A stretch of 54,748 nt of DNA from an uncultured Lachnoclostridium sp. (GTDB lineage Bacteria > Bacillota > Clostridia > Lachnospirales > Lachnospiraceae), in the NCBI GenBank assembly GCA_944376715.1, contig CALWDO010000015.1, positions 1 to 54,748 of the forward strand. The letters are read 5' to 3'. A model generated the notes under the pieces. The model had not been told where the DNA came from and searched no databases. It was given only the letters and a program-made list of their open reading frames with translations. Numbering within the stretch: position 1 is the first letter of the stretch; each line of letters starts with the position of its first letter. The position numbers and the translations under genes are program-made. Positions 1-8,936 of the stretch are shown here, piece after piece.

Positions 1-1029
1 GCACTGGATAAGACCGGAACCATCACCAGCGGAGAACCAAAAGTAACGGATATGATCCCTGCAGAGGGCGTTTCAGAACAGGAACTTTTAAGCTATGCTT
101 ACGCGTTGGAACAGAAAAGTGAGCATCCCCTTGCCCATGCTGTCATTGTAAAGGCTCAAGAAAGCACTTCTCTGCCAAAATATGATGCGGATGAATTCCA
201 GGCTGTCCCGGGCAATGGCCTTTCCGGAAAAGTAAATGGCTCCATGGTTCGGGGCGGAAACATGAAATTCATCGTACAGAACACTGAGATTTCAGAAGAG
301 ATAAAGAAAACAGCCGACCGTCTGGCGGAAGAAGGAAAGACCCCTCTGTTCTTTACCAGAGACGGTAAGCTGATCGGCATCATCGCAGTAGCGGATGTAG
401 TGAAAGAAGACAGCCCTGAGGCCATTAAAGAGCTTCGGAACATGGGCATCCATGTGGTCATGCTAACCGGAGACAATGAACGCACCGCGAAGGCCATTGA
501 TGCCGCAGACGTAGTCCTTATGAAGAGCAGGCTGACTGATGTGGCAGCGGCAATCCGTTTAAGCCGGGCGACCCTGCGCAATATCCACGAGAACCTGTTC
601 TGGGCATTCATCTATAACGTCATCGGTATCCCGTTGGCTGCCGGCGTATGGTATCCGCTCTTCGGATGGCTGTTAAATCCCATGTTCGGAGCCGCAGCCA
701 TGAGTCTTTCCAGCTTCTGCGTGGTAAGTAATGCATTGCGTCTTAACTGGTTCAAAATGTATGACACCAGTAAAGATAGAAAAATCAAAACAAAGAAAAA
801 CGACAAGGAGGACAAAACTATGACAAAAACAATAACTATTGAAGGTATGATGTGTGGACACTGCGAGTCTACAGTAAAGAAAGCCCTTGAAGCTCTCAAG
901 GGAGTAGAGAATGCGGAAGTTAGCCATACAGCCGGCACAGCGGTAGTAACCTTGAATGCTGATGTCAGCGATGATGCTCTCAAGAAAGCGGTGGAGGATC
1001 AGGATTACAAAGTCACAAAAATTGCATAA
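1..1029 (+). CDS. copA: Copper-type P1B ATPase, C-terminal part, internally deleted, with C-terminal HMA domain
   Basis: The gene enters from the left edge; the frame is open from base 1 and begins at the phosphorylation motif DKTGT (bases 7-21). Next come the N-domain HP pair (SEHPL, bases 118-132), TGDN (466-477) and the last two membrane helices (about 600-740). A metal-binding HMA domain with GMMCGHC (844-864) closes the protein. The family is known to pump Cu(I), or a related soft metal ion, out of the cell using ATP. Between TGDNERTAKAI and DAADVVLMKS about 60 residues usual in this family are missing, including the invariant GDGIND hinge motif. The join (about 490-501) is in frame. An ATPase without that motif should not complete its cycle, so the product is probably inactive unless the join is an assembly error. 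The family assignment is firm; the metal is inferred. Confidence 0.85.
   Translation, partial: ALDKTGTITSGEPKVTDMIPAEGVSEQELLSYAYALEQKSEHPLAHAVIVKAQESTSLPKYDADEFQAVPGNGLSGKVNGSMVRGGNMKFIVQNTEISEEIKKTADRLAEEGKTPLFFTRDGKLIGIIAVADVVKEDSPEAIKELRNMGIHVVMLTGDNERTAKAIDAADVVLMKSRLTDVAAAIRLSRATLRNIHENLFWAFIYNVIGIPLAAGVWYPLFGWLLNPMFGAAAMSLSSFCVVSNALRLNWFKMYDTSKDRKIKTKKNDKEDKTMTKTITIEGMMCGHCESTVKKALEALKGVENAEVSHTAGTAVVTLNADVSDDALKKAVEDQDYKVTKIA
820..1029 (+). CDS. Possible separate CopZ-like copper chaperone from an internal start
   Basis: A consensus ribosome site AAGGAGG (805-811) sits 8 bases before an in-frame ATG at 820, inside the ATPase reading frame. Translation from it would give a 69-residue protein consisting only of the HMA fold, starting MTKTITIEGMMCGHC, the usual size of a CopZ-type chaperone. 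The linker before it is lysine-rich and looks unstructured. So the gene may give both the fused HMA domain and a free chaperone. If the ATPase part is dead, the free chaperone could be the only useful product. Whether the internal start is used cannot be told from sequence. Confidence 0.45.
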   Translation: MTKTITIEGMMCGHCESTVKKALEALKGVENAEVSHTAGTAVVTLNADVSDDALKKAVEDQDYKVTKIA

Positions 1030-1063
1030 ATCCGGCTGATCCATAAAAGACAGGAAAAACATA

Positions 1064-1121
1064 CAAAAACAGGTCGGTGGTGCAGACTCATCACATCTGA
1101 CCACTGACCTGTTCAATTTTT
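1064..1121 (+). terminator. Rho-independent terminator after the copper ATPase gene
   Basis: Arms at 1068-1081 and 1100-1113 pair over 14 positions with one G-U wobble around an 18-base loop, followed by CAA and five T. It separates the copper gene from the DUF308 gene, whose ribosome site lies only a few bases downstream. The DUF308 gene therefore depends on read-through or on a promoter not evident here. Confidence 0.8.
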
Positions 1122-1140
1122 CAGAAAGGAGTCATTGATC

Positions 1141-1680
1141 ATGAAAAACAGAAAAGCCCTTGGCTGGGGTGAGCTTATCCTTGGAATTCTTCTTATCATC
1201 CTGGGAATATTTACTTTTATCAATCCTTCTGCCGCAATAAGAGGTGTAACTTTTCTTTATGGCATTGTCGCACTGATAACCGGCATCATTGATATTATTT
1301 TTTATATCAAACTGGAAGAACGCATCGGAATATCCCCTGTTCTGTCACTGATTGGAGGTATCATAAGTATCATCGCAGGTCTTCTGATCTTATTTAATCT
1401 TGGAATCGGAACATGGGTAATGGTTGTCCTGTTCCCCATTTGGTTCATCGCTCATTGTATCGCAAGGCTTGCTCATCTGCCTTTTATCCGCACCACTTCC
1501 GGAACAGGCTATTATTACTTTACCCTTTTTGTAAATATCATCGGGTTGGTTCTGGGCATTATGATGATTTTTGATCCATTTATTTCTTTCTTCTCCATGG
1601 GATATCTGATCGGAATGTATCTGATCTTTCTTGGAGTTGACAGTATCGTTTTTGCCCTGAATCTGTTGGATTCCAGGTAG
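1141..1680 (+). CDS. DUF308 (HdeD-like) integral membrane protein
   Basis: A 179-residue protein almost wholly of hydrophobic helices, about six membrane spans arranged as repeated pairs, with the typical opening GWGELILGILLIILGIFTF and repeated LGxxxIxxG turns. This matches the DUF308/HdeD family; the E. coli member HdeD is linked to acid resistance, but the biochemical role of the family is not established. The ATG at 1141 is preceded by AAAGGAG (1125-1131) at 9 bases. A TTG at 1135 in the same frame is too close to that site. The gene follows the copper-locus terminator and precedes a TetR gene on the same strand, which might regulate it. Confidence 0.75.
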   Translation: MKNRKALGWGELILGILLIILGIFTFINPSAAIRGVTFLYGIVALITGIIDIIFYIKLEERIGISPVLSLIGGIISIIAGLLILFNLGIGTWVMVVLFPIWFIAHCIARLAHLPFIRTTSGTGYYYFTLFVNIIGLVLGIMMIFDPFISFFSMGYLIGMYLIFLGVDSIVFALNLLDSR

Positions 1681-1731
1681 TAAAACAAGTATGGCATAGA
1701 AAAATCCCTATCCTCGGACTCTACGAACTTT

Positions 1732-1760
1732 TTGAAGAAGTGTTGTTTTTACAACATAAT
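1732..1760 (+). promoter_or_regulatory. Promoter of the first TetR gene with operator-like palindrome between -35 and -10
   Basis: TTGAAG (1732-1737) and CATAAT (1755-1760) are 17 bases apart, a good sigma-A arrangement. An inverted repeat TGTTGT-N4-ACAACA (1741-1756) fills the spacer, the usual place for a TetR-family autorepressor site. Transcription would start near 1767, leaving room for the ribosome site of the gene that follows. Confidence 0.5.
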
Positions 1761-1793
1761 TTCTATATTTATTATAAAAGGATATTTGATATT

Positions 1794-2324
1794 TTGAAAA
1801 ATAACCAGAGAACAATTATTACAAAACGGATGTTAAAGGAAGGATTGCTTCGTCTGTTAAAGACAAAATCCCTGGATAAAATCAATATTGTGGAACTTTG
1901 CAACGAATCAGGCATTAACCGGACAACATTTTACCGTTATTATGAGCTTCCAAAAGACATTTTAAATGAGATGCAGGCTGAATTCATTGAGGAGATGCGT
2001 GAATCCATGAAAAAACCCCAGACGGAGCAAGATCTTGAACAAATCCTTATCTATTTACAGGATCATTCAGAACTTGTAACGCTTTTTATCCGGTACAATT
2101 CGGATGAAGAGTGGACAGATATGTTTCGAACACTTCACCATGATATCTGTGATGTCAAAATTCTAAAAGACCTCGATGCGGAAAGTGAGGAATTATTTTA
2201 CACATTTCTGGCAGGAGGCACATATTTTCTTCTCCGGCAATGGCTGATTGCCGGAATGGACAAATCGCCAAAAGAGATTGCCGCTATTGTATTACGTATT
2301 ATAAATAAAAAAACAATATTTTAG
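1794..2324 (+). CDS. TetR/AcrR family transcriptional regulator
   Basis: A 176-residue regulator. Residues about 5-50 form the TetR helix-turn-helix (KINIVELCNESGINRTTFYRYY); the rest is a variable helical ligand/dimer domain ending in hydrophobic helices. I chose the TTG at 1794, with AAAAGGA (1776-1782) 11 bases ahead. It gives the usual TetR N-terminus NQRTIITKRMLKEGL and lies after the predicted transcription start, whereas an in-frame GTG at 1740 lies inside the promoter. It is expected to bind its own promoter palindrome. Targets are unknown; the preceding DUF308 gene is the nearest candidate. Confidence 0.8.
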   Translation: MKNNQRTIITKRMLKEGLLRLLKTKSLDKINIVELCNESGINRTTFYRYYELPKDILNEMQAEFIEEMRESMKKPQTEQDLEQILIYLQDHSELVTLFIRYNSDEEWTDMFRTLHHDICDVKILKDLDAESEELFYTFLAGGTYFLLRQWLIAGMDKSPKEIAAIVLRIINKKTIF

Positions 2325-2360
2325 TTCACCTCTTCATAATAAGGCAGCATATAATAAAAT

Positions 2361-3248
2361 CTATTCCATTTTCGCCCGAAGCAAGTTAATTTCCTGTATA
2401 AATAAAGAAGTCGTCGGCGAGAACAAATGATTTTTCTTCCATACCAGAACACTGCGGGTCGTATGTTCCGGATGGATAGGAATAAAACGCAGATTCGGAC
2501 TGCTATGAACAGCCAGAGCCCCATCCAGACAAAAAGCGCAGCCCAGACCTGCTTCTACAAGCAGTACCGCATTGGAAAGAAGCGTATAATTCAGCGGAAT
2601 ATGCAGGTCCTTTTCTTCCCGTTTCAACCAATTCAGGATATCCGCACGGACTCTCTCCCTTAGAGGCAGAATCAACGGATATTCGGCAATCTCATCCGGA
2701 GTAATAAACTCCTGCACAGCTAATGGATGATCGTCCCGCATGAGTACGCCCCAGGTTTCTTTCTGGGAAAGACGGACAAAGTCGTATTTGGAAGTATCGA
2801 CAGGTTCCAGCAGCAGACCTACGTCAATCAGCCCTTTATCCATACGGTCTTTAATGTAATCTGCCATTTCATTATATAAATCAAACCTGACCAACGGATA
2901 TTTATCAGAGAACCGTTTGATCAGTTTGGCAAGCAGACGACTCCCGATCGCTTCGGTAGCGCCAATAGAAATTACTCCGCTGACGTCCGTATTCTTTTCT
3001 ACAAAAACCTGTTCCAGACGATCCGCCAACTCGACAATCTCTTCTGCCCGCTGACGGAAAAAAAGCCCGTCATCCGTCAAGGTAAGCCCATTTTTCCCCC
3101 GAAGCATAAGCGTCGTACCAAGCTCCCTTTCCAAATCCATCATTTGACGGCTTAAAGTCGGCTGTGTAATGTGCAAAATCTCAGCAGCCCTGGTAATGTT
3201 TTCTTCCTGCGCCGCGACAAGAAAATATCTTAGTGTTCGAAGTTCCAA
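2361..3248 (-). CDS. LysR family transcriptional regulator
   Basis: A 295-residue protein with the LysR winged helix-turn-helix at residues 1-60 (MELRTLRYFLVAAQEENITRAA, then HITQPTLSRQM) and a periplasmic-binding-like effector domain at about 90-290. The start is a TTG at 3248, supported by AGGAG 10 bases upstream and by the family's normal N-terminus. It is transcribed divergently from the large ABC transporter at 3398, with 149 bases between the starts, the usual geometry for a LysR protein controlling its neighbour. The effector is unknown. Confidence 0.9.
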   Translation of the reverse strand: MELRTLRYFLVAAQEENITRAAEILHITQPTLSRQMMDLERELGTTLMLRGKNGLTLTDDGLFFRQRAEEIVELADRLEQVFVEKNTDVSGVISIGATEAIGSRLLAKLIKRFSDKYPLVRFDLYNEMADYIKDRMDKGLIDVGLLLEPVDTSKYDFVRLSQKETWGVLMRDDHPLAVQEFITPDEIAEYPLILPLRERVRADILNWLKREEKDLHIPLNYTLLSNAVLLVEAGLGCAFCLDGALAVHSSPNLRFIPIHPEHTTRSVLVWKKNHLFSPTTSLFIQEINLLRAKME

Positions 3249-3337
3249 ACCAAATCCACTCCTGTGTTTTTACTTTTGAATATATCATATCAGACTTTGG
3301 ATAATTCCGCCAGAATCCTTTTGCAGGAAACGCTCCC

Positions 3338-3366
3338 TTGCCAAACATCCGGGCGTTCACTATAAT
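3338..3366 (+). promoter_or_regulatory. Sigma-A promoter of the large ABC transporter
   Basis: TTGCCA (3338-3343) and a perfect TATAAT (3361-3366) are separated by 17 bases. Transcription would start near 3373, giving a leader of about 25 bases with AAGGAG at 3383-3388. The promoter rules out an upstream in-frame TTG at 3338 as a protein start, because that codon is part of the -35 box. Confidence 0.8.
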
Positions 3367-3397
3367 GGGGTTTAGATTATTTAAGGAGAGTTGCAGA

Positions 3398-6300
3398 ATG
3401 CTTCAAGTCAAAGACCTGTGTAAAGAATATAGAACCGGCGGGCTGGTACAAAGGGCTCTGGATCATGTCAGCCTGAATTTCCGCGATAATGAATTTGTCG
3501 CCATATTGGGGCCCAGCGGTTCCGGAAAAACTACTCTTTTGAATATTATCGGAGGACTGGACCGGTATGATTCCGGCAATCTGATTATTAACGGCATCTC
3601 AACGAAAAAATACAAAGACCGGGATTGGGATTCCTACCGAAATCACACGATCGGTTTCGTATTCCAGAGTTATAACCTGATCCCGCATCAGACTGTTCTG
3701 GCAAATGTGGAACTGGCGCTGACGATCTCCGGGATCGGAAAAAACGAACGCCGCAGCCGGGCCGTCAAAGCCCTGGAGCAGGTGGGGCTGGGGAATCAGC
3801 TTCATAAAAAACCCGGGCAGATGTCCGGCGGACAGATGCAGCGCGTAGCCATCGCCCGCGCATTGGTCAATGATCCGGATATCCTTCTGGCCGACGAGCC
3901 AACCGGCGCTCTGGACAGCGCCACCAGCATCCAGGTCATGGATCTCCTGAAGGAAGTAGCCAAGGACCGTCTTGTCATTATGGTTACTCATAATCCGGAG
4001 CTGGCAAAACAGTATGCCACCCGTATCGTAAATCTGAGAGACGGAAAGATCCGTTCCGACTCTGATCCATTTCAGCCGGACCGTTCTTCCAAAGCGGTAC
4101 ACAAAAACATGGGAAAATCTTCTATGTCTTTTTTCACTGCCCTCTCCCTGAGCTTTAACAATCTGAAAACCAAAAAGGCCAGGACGCTGCTCACCGCCTT
4201 TGCGGGTTCCATTGGCATAATCGGCATCGCTCTGATCCTGTCTCTTTCCAACGGAGTGAACGGCTATATTCAGAATGTGGAGCACGATACGCTGTCTCAA
4301 TATCCGCTGGAGATCCAGAGCACCGGTTTCGATCTCTCTTCTGTTCTGGCCGGAGATACCAAAGACAGTGATGCCGAATCCGGTGATATTCATGTCCTGG
4401 AGATGGTGACAGATCTGTTTTCCACGATGACCTCCAATGACCTGAAAGCATTGAAGGCTTATCTGGACAGCAAAGAAAGCGGAATCGAGCCATACATCAG
4501 CGCCATTGAATATACCTACGACGTCATGCCCCAGATCTACCGGCTGGAAGAAAACGGAGGGTTTCGTCAGGTAAATCCAGACAGTTCCTTCGCCGCCCTG
4601 GGCCTGGGATCTTCTGTCAGCTCCAGCAGCATGATGTCTTCTATGATGGGAACTGATGTATTTTATGAAATGCCGGAAAATGAAGATCTTTATCTGAACC
4701 AGTATGAAGTAAAAGCCGGTCACTGGCCGGAAAATTATAATGAGTGCGTCCTGGTGCTTACCTCCGGCGGAAGCATCAGTGATTTTATGCTGTATACGCT
4801 GGGACTGCGGGATTCTGTGGAGCTGGACGATATGGTGCGCCAGTTTATTGACGGAGAAGACATCGACACACCGGAGAATATAGGAACATATCACTATGAC
4901 GATATACTTGGCATTAATTTCAAATTAGTCAGCAGTACGGACTATTATGAATATGACGATGAGTATGATGTATGGAGAGATAAAACAGACGACGATACTT
5001 ATATGCAGAATCTTGTAGAAAATGGTGAAGATCTTACCATTGTAGGAATTGTACAGCCGGCCGAAGACGCAAACGGTCTCCTGCTTCAGGCAGGCATCGC
5101 TTATCCTTCTTCTTTAATCCGCCATGTGGCGGAAGTTTCCTCTGAAAGTGAGATTGTGCAGAAACAGCTGGCAGATCCTGACACGAATGTATTCACCAAT
5201 GAACCATTCGGATCAGAAAGCGGAGAAAGTGATTTTGACATGGAGTCCCTGTTCAGCATCGACGAGCAGGCGCTGAAAGAGCTGTTTTCTTTCAATGAAG
5301 ACGATCTGACGGACGGACTTACTAATTCTCTGGACTTGTCCGGTATGGAAAGTCCGGATATGAGCAGCCTGGATCTGGGAGATCTGGATCTGTCCGGACT
5401 GATGGATCCGGGCAGCTTTCAGATAGACCTTCCGGAATTTCCGGAGTTTGATATGGCCGACCTGCTTGAAAGCATTGACTTTCATGTTTCAAAGGACACG
5501 GTGGAATCCCTGGTATCCGGACTTGTGGCCGGCTGGGAGAAATACACCGCCGAGCACCCGGACGCTGATTACTCCGGTCTCAGCAAAGATTTCCTGAATT
5601 TTCTGCAGACAGAAGAAGGCCGACAGATCCTTTCCAACCATCTGCAGGCGATTCTGGATGCAAACGGTATCGGGACGGTAACTGACGAAGATATCAATAC
5701 GCTTCTTACCGGCGTCATGACGGGTTTTGCAACATATTGTCAGGAAACGTATCCGGATGTTCCGTTATCGGATATTTTTTCGGACACAGAGACATTACAG
5801 TTATATTTCATGGAATATCTGGGCACCGACACGGCCCGGACCATCATATCTGAATGGATGGACGCTGTATTTCCGGATACTGATGCCATCGTGATCACAC
5901 CGGAACAGTTGGAACAGCTGGCCGCGGATCTGGCGGCCGGTTATCAGAATTACGCCGTATCCAACGGACTTCCTGATCCTTCTAAAATGGGAGAATATTT
6001 CTCAGATTATATGAGTACGAAGGAAGCACAGTCTGTTCTGTCCCAGGGTATAGAGGATATGATAGATACTTCCGGACTGCAGGAACAGCTGGCTGATTCC
6101 ATGGAATCTTATATGGGGGAGCTCATGGGTTCCTTCTCCGGTACACTGGCAGATACTCTTCAGACCGAGATCTCTTCCGCAATGGAACAGATTATGGGAC
6201 AGATCATGGATCAGATCTCCTCCAATATACAGACTTCCATGGAAAGTGCCATGGCGAAGCTGGCAGACAATCTTTCACAGATGTTCCAGATCTCGGCGGA

Positions 6301-7009
6301 TGATTTTGCCAATGTATTTTCTGTAAACATGAACGCTGATGAACTGGCCGAACTGCTGCGTTCCATGAGCTCCGCCCAAGGAGCCACCCGGGAGAACAAT
6401 CTGGCTTCACTGGGATATGTGGATTTTGATAACCCGAGTGAAATCAGCATCTATCCGGTTGACTTTGACAGTAAAGAACATGTAACCGAGATCCTGAGCG
6501 CATACAACAGCCGCATGGAGGCGGAAGGGAAGGAAGATCAGGTGATCACGTATACGGACATGGTAGGTACTCTGATGTCTTCCGTGACAGATATCATCGA
6601 TATCATCAGTTATGTGCTGATCGCCTTCGTGGCCATCTCCCTGGTGGTATCCTCCATCATGATCGGGGTAATCACTTACATCAGCGTACTGGAACGAAAA
6701 AAAGAGATCGGGATTCTCCGGGCCATCGGCGCTTCCAAAGGAAATATTTCCCAGGTTTTCAACGCCGAGACTTTCATCATCGGACTGTGCGCCGGACTGA
6801 TCGGCATCGGGCTGACATTGCTTTTGCTGATCCCCGGCAACGCGTTGATCCATCACCTGGCAGGCACCGACAACATCAACGCGTTCCTGCCCGCCGGATA
6901 CGCAGTCATCCTGATCGCGCTGAGCGTCTTTCTCACACTTCTGGGCGGACTGATTCCTTCCAGAAAAGCGGCCAAAAGCGACCCGGTGACGGCGTTGCGG
7001 ACGGAGTAA
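3398..7009 (+). CDS. ABC transporter, fused ATPase and FtsX/MacB-type permease with giant outer domain
   Basis: A 1203-residue single-chain half transporter. Residues 1-230 are the ATPase: Walker [10 protein letters not shown] (38-46), signature MSGGQ (142-146), Walker B ILLADEP (162-168), switch His198. A membrane helix follows at about 270-295. Roughly 780 residues are then predicted outside the membrane. Three FtsX-type helices end the protein, with [15 protein letters not shown] between the first two. MacB/FtsX-type proteins are mechanotransmission machines or lipid/peptide exporters rather than classical importers. The outer domain has a Leu/Asp-rich stretch (about 640-690), three degenerate tandem repeats (about 702-895) and a Met/Gln-rich helical stretch up to about 1000. 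The start at 3398 has AAGGAG at 9 bases. It is divergent from the LysR gene. Substrate unknown. Confidence 0.9.
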   Translation: MLQVKDLCKEYRTGGLVQRALDHVSLNFRDNEFVAILGPSGSGKTTLLNIIGGLDRYDSGNLIINGISTKKYKDRDWDSYRNHTIGFVFQSYNLIPHQTVLANVELALTISGIGKNERRSRAVKALEQVGLGNQLHKKPGQMSGGQMQRVAIARALVNDPDILLADEPTGALDSATSIQVMDLLKEVAKDRLVIMVTHNPELAKQYATRIVNLRDGKIRSDSDPFQPDRSSKAVHKNMGKSSMSFFTALSLSFNNLKTKKARTLLTAFAGSIGIIGIALILSLSNGVNGYIQNVEHDTLSQYPLEIQSTGFDLSSVLAGDTKDSDAESGDIHVLEMVTDLFSTMTSNDLKALKAYLDSKESGIEPYISAIEYTYDVMPQIYRLEENGGFRQVNPDSSFAALGLGSSVSSSSMMSSMMGTDVFYEMPENEDLYLNQYEVKAGHWPENYNECVLVLTSGGSISDFMLYTLGLRDSVELDDMVRQFIDGEDIDTPENIGTYHYDDILGINFKLVSSTDYYEYDDEYDVWRDKTDDDTYMQNLVENGEDLTIVGIVQPAEDANGLLLQAGIAYPSSLIRHVAEVSSESEIVQKQLADPDTNVFTNEPFGSESGESDFDMESLFSIDEQALKELFSFNEDDLTDGLTNSLDLSGMESPDMSSLDLGDLDLSGLMDPGSFQIDLPEFPEFDMADLLESIDFHVSKDTVESLVSGLVAGWEKYTAEHPDADYSGLSKDFLNFLQTEEGRQILSNHLQAILDANGIGTVTDEDINTLLTGVMTGFATYCQETYPDVPLSDIFSDTETLQLYFMEYLGTDTARTIISEWMDAVFPDTDAIVITPEQLEQLAADLAAGYQNYAVSNGLPDPSKMGEYFSDYMSTKEAQSVLSQGIEDMIDTSGLQEQLADSMESYMGELMGSFSGTLADTLQTEISSAMEQIMGQIMDQISSNIQTSMESAMAKLADNLSQMFQISADDFANVFSVNMNADELAELLRSMSSAQGATRENNLASLGYVDFDNPSEISIYPVDFDSKEHVTEILSAYNSRMEAEGKEDQVITYTDMVGTLMSSVTDIIDIISYVLIAFVAISLVVSSIMIGVITYISVLERKKEIGILRAIGASKGNISQVFNAETFIIGLCAGLIGIGLTLLLLIPGNALIHHLAGTDNINAFLPAGYAVILIALSVFLTLLGGLIPSRKAAKSDPVTALRTE

Positions 7010-7034
7010 CTTCTAATGTTTATATCTATATTCC

Positions 7035-7826
7035 TTATCTCCACACAATATCCGCCTTTTTCCTGGGAGCTGTCCTCTTATAGGATACAGCCGGATATCC
7101 GATCAACATACAACAGACCAGAGGCGTGTCCGGGATTCCAAGCCATTCTTTCAATTCCGGACATGCATTTATGATCCGGGTCAGATAACCGCTGTAGAGG
7201 ACGCCCAGTCCTTTGGCAACCGCCATATTTTCAATATTGGCTGCCGCAAGCCCGCCGTCCAGCGCGTTATCCGCGGCGATCATGATACATGCGGGTGTGT
7301 TGAAAAATAATCCGTCTTCTTCCGGATGCCTGCTCCGTCTGCGGTGCATGAACTTAAACAGCGCGGCATAATGGGGCATCTCCGCTTTCATCTTCTCCAC
7401 TATCTCCGGAACCTGATCCCAGAGCAGGTCCTTGAACCGGTCCAGTTCCTCCTGGATCACAATAAAACGGCAGGCCTGCCTGTTCTTCGCCGTGGCGGTA
7501 TATCTTCCGGCCTGCAGGATCTGCTCCATACAGTCTTTTTCGACCTTTTTATCACGGAAATTACGGATACTTCTCCGGAATTTTACCGCATGAAGGAAAT
7601 TCTCCGAAGCGACGGTAAATGTCTTTGCATCATACTCCTCCACATCCGCCATATCGTACTCTGGAATACTTACCGCTCCTTTCGGGCAGATAGCCACGCA
7701 GTGGCCGCACTGAATACATTCCGGTGTGTAGACCGCTTTTCCGTCATGGACCGATATCTTCGCCGCCGGACAGTCCTTGGCGCAAAGACCGCATCCCACA
7801 CATTTTTTCTCATCAATTTCAATCAT
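7035..7826 (-). CDS. Nitroreductase-family flavoenzyme with N-terminal two-cluster ferredoxin domain
   Basis: 263 residues. The N-terminal 60 carry two [4Fe-4S] motifs, CVGCGLCAKDCP and CIQCGHCVAICP. The remainder is a nitroreductase fold beginning with the typical FRRSIRNF FMN-binding stretch and containing a late glycine-rich AKGLGVLYSG. Such fusions are common in anaerobes and pass electrons from ferredoxin-like clusters to FMN; natural substrates are mostly unknown. The ATG at 7826 overlaps the end of the upstream AraC gene by 8 bases, implying translational coupling and control by that regulator. It is convergent with the ABC transporter, with 25 bases between the stops and no clear terminator. 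Confidence 0.88.
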   Translation of the reverse strand: MIEIDEKKCVGCGLCAKDCPAAKISVHDGKAVYTPECIQCGHCVAICPKGAVSIPEYDMADVEEYDAKTFTVASENFLHAVKFRRSIRNFRDKKVEKDCMEQILQAGRYTATAKNRQACRFIVIQEELDRFKDLLWDQVPEIVEKMKAEMPHYAALFKFMHRRRSRHPEEDGLFFNTPACIMIAADNALDGGLAAANIENMAVAKGLGVLYSGYLTRIINACPELKEWLGIPDTPLVCCMLIGYPAVSYKRTAPRKKADIVWR

Positions 7827-8661
7827 ATTTTTCCTCTCCTTTCTCCCTGTTCCGAAACTGGCTGGGCGTCACGCCATATCTTCTTTTAAACAATTTCGTA
7901 AAGTAACTTATATTCTCAAAACCGCAGGATTCACTGACACAGGCGACGGGCTGATCTTCATCGATCAACAGATGCGCCGCAACAGACAGCCTGAACTGAT
8001 TCAGATATTCCATGGGAGTTTGATTGATTGCGGAACGAAAACAACGGAAACACTCTCGTCTGCTGACCCCGCCCACCCGGGCAATCTGATCCACCGTAAC
8101 CGGTTCCCGGTAATGTTCCTGGATAAATGTCAGCATCCGGTAGGCTCTGGCGGCCTGGCCGATATCAGAATGCGCTCCTGAGACAAAATCTTTAAGAACG
8201 CTGATTTTTTTGAACAATTCATTCCAGATTCTGCAGATTAACTCCATACAATTCAGTTCATAATTCGCATCCTGCGGGCGCAGTTTCTGGAATTCTCGAA
8301 AGAGATTCAGCATCACAGCCTCTTCGCTCTCATCCTTCGACAGAAAGAAACCGAATACCCGCGACTGCAGAACCGGCTGAATGATCTTATGATATACATC
8401 TCCAAAAACGGGCGACAAAAAGAATCCGTCGCCCGCCTTTATAATACGACATATTTTTGAGAACGGATCCTGAAACAGATTATATTCCAATTCTCCTTTC
8501 AGCAGCAGGCCGAACTGAAATTCCGGATGCCAGTGGCATGCCAGCTCTCCTTCCCGATAGTCGTCAAGAGATTTTCTCTGGAATACTACCGGTAATTCTC
8601 CTTTCCGATACTGGATATTCTCCAGCATATTTTCATCCATATCCACGATTTTGTAGCACAT
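7819..8661 (-). CDS. AraC family transcriptional regulator with N-terminal cupin domain
   Basis: 280 residues. The first ~150 form a cupin-like sensor (CHWHPEFQFGLLLKGELEY, with metal-type histidines). Residues about 170-270 are the AraC double helix-turn-helix, ending in the family signature GFENISYFTKLFKRRYGVTP. It is the first gene of a two-gene operon with the ferredoxin-nitroreductase, which it overlaps by 8 bases and therefore probably regulates. Its ribosome site AGGAG lies about 12 bases before the ATG. Its promoter is at 8747-8775. Ligand unknown. Confidence 0.88.
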   Translation of the reverse strand: MCYKIVDMDENMLENIQYRKGELPVVFQRKSLDDYREGELACHWHPEFQFGLLLKGELEYNLFQDPFSKICRIIKAGDGFFLSPVFGDVYHKIIQPVLQSRVFGFFLSKDESEEAVMLNLFREFQKLRPQDANYELNCMELICRIWNELFKKISVLKDFVSGAHSDIGQAARAYRMLTFIQEHYREPVTVDQIARVGGVSRRECFRCFRSAINQTPMEYLNQFRLSVAAHLLIDEDQPVACVSESCGFENISYFTKLFKRRYGVTPSQFRNREKGEEKYD

Positions 8662-8746
8662 AATTTAGCTTTTCTCCTGTTGTGGGCACTACTTTACCAA
8701 TTTTTGGCACGATCGTTTCTTTATATTTTATTTTCGAGATTTTATT

Positions 8747-8775
8747 ATTATAAAGCGGGAAAAAACAGAAGTCAA
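8747..8775 (-). promoter_or_regulatory. Promoter of the AraC–nitroreductase operon
   Basis: Reading the minus strand, TTGACT (8775-8770) and TATAAT (8752-8747) are 17 bases apart. The leader to the ATG at 8661 is about 80 bases. The 275-base gap 8662-8936 also holds two copies of TTTTTGGCAC (8701-8710, 8893-8902) and, on the plus strand, a TATAAT at 8887-8892 with a poor -35 that may serve htrA. Nothing else is recognised there. Confidence 0.7.
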
Positions 8776-8936
8776 CGCAGAAGTATCATAGAGACATCCG
8801 GCATCACAGAAAAGATGGCAATCCCGCATATGAGCCATCTGACATCATAGCAGACAAGACTGAAAGTATACCTCTGCAGTTGCTTCTATAATTTTTTGGC
8901 ACATCCAATATTTTACTAAGAAAGAAGGCGCACATT

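Noticed and set aside
3338-3397. Upstream TTG start extending the ABC transporter by 20 residues
   Set aside because: The TTG is the -35 hexamer of a good promoter, and a strong ribosome site precedes 3398.
3599-4894. Long open frame on the minus strand opposite the ABC transporter
   Set aside because: It reads antisense to the Walker and signature motifs of a certain gene and matches no family.
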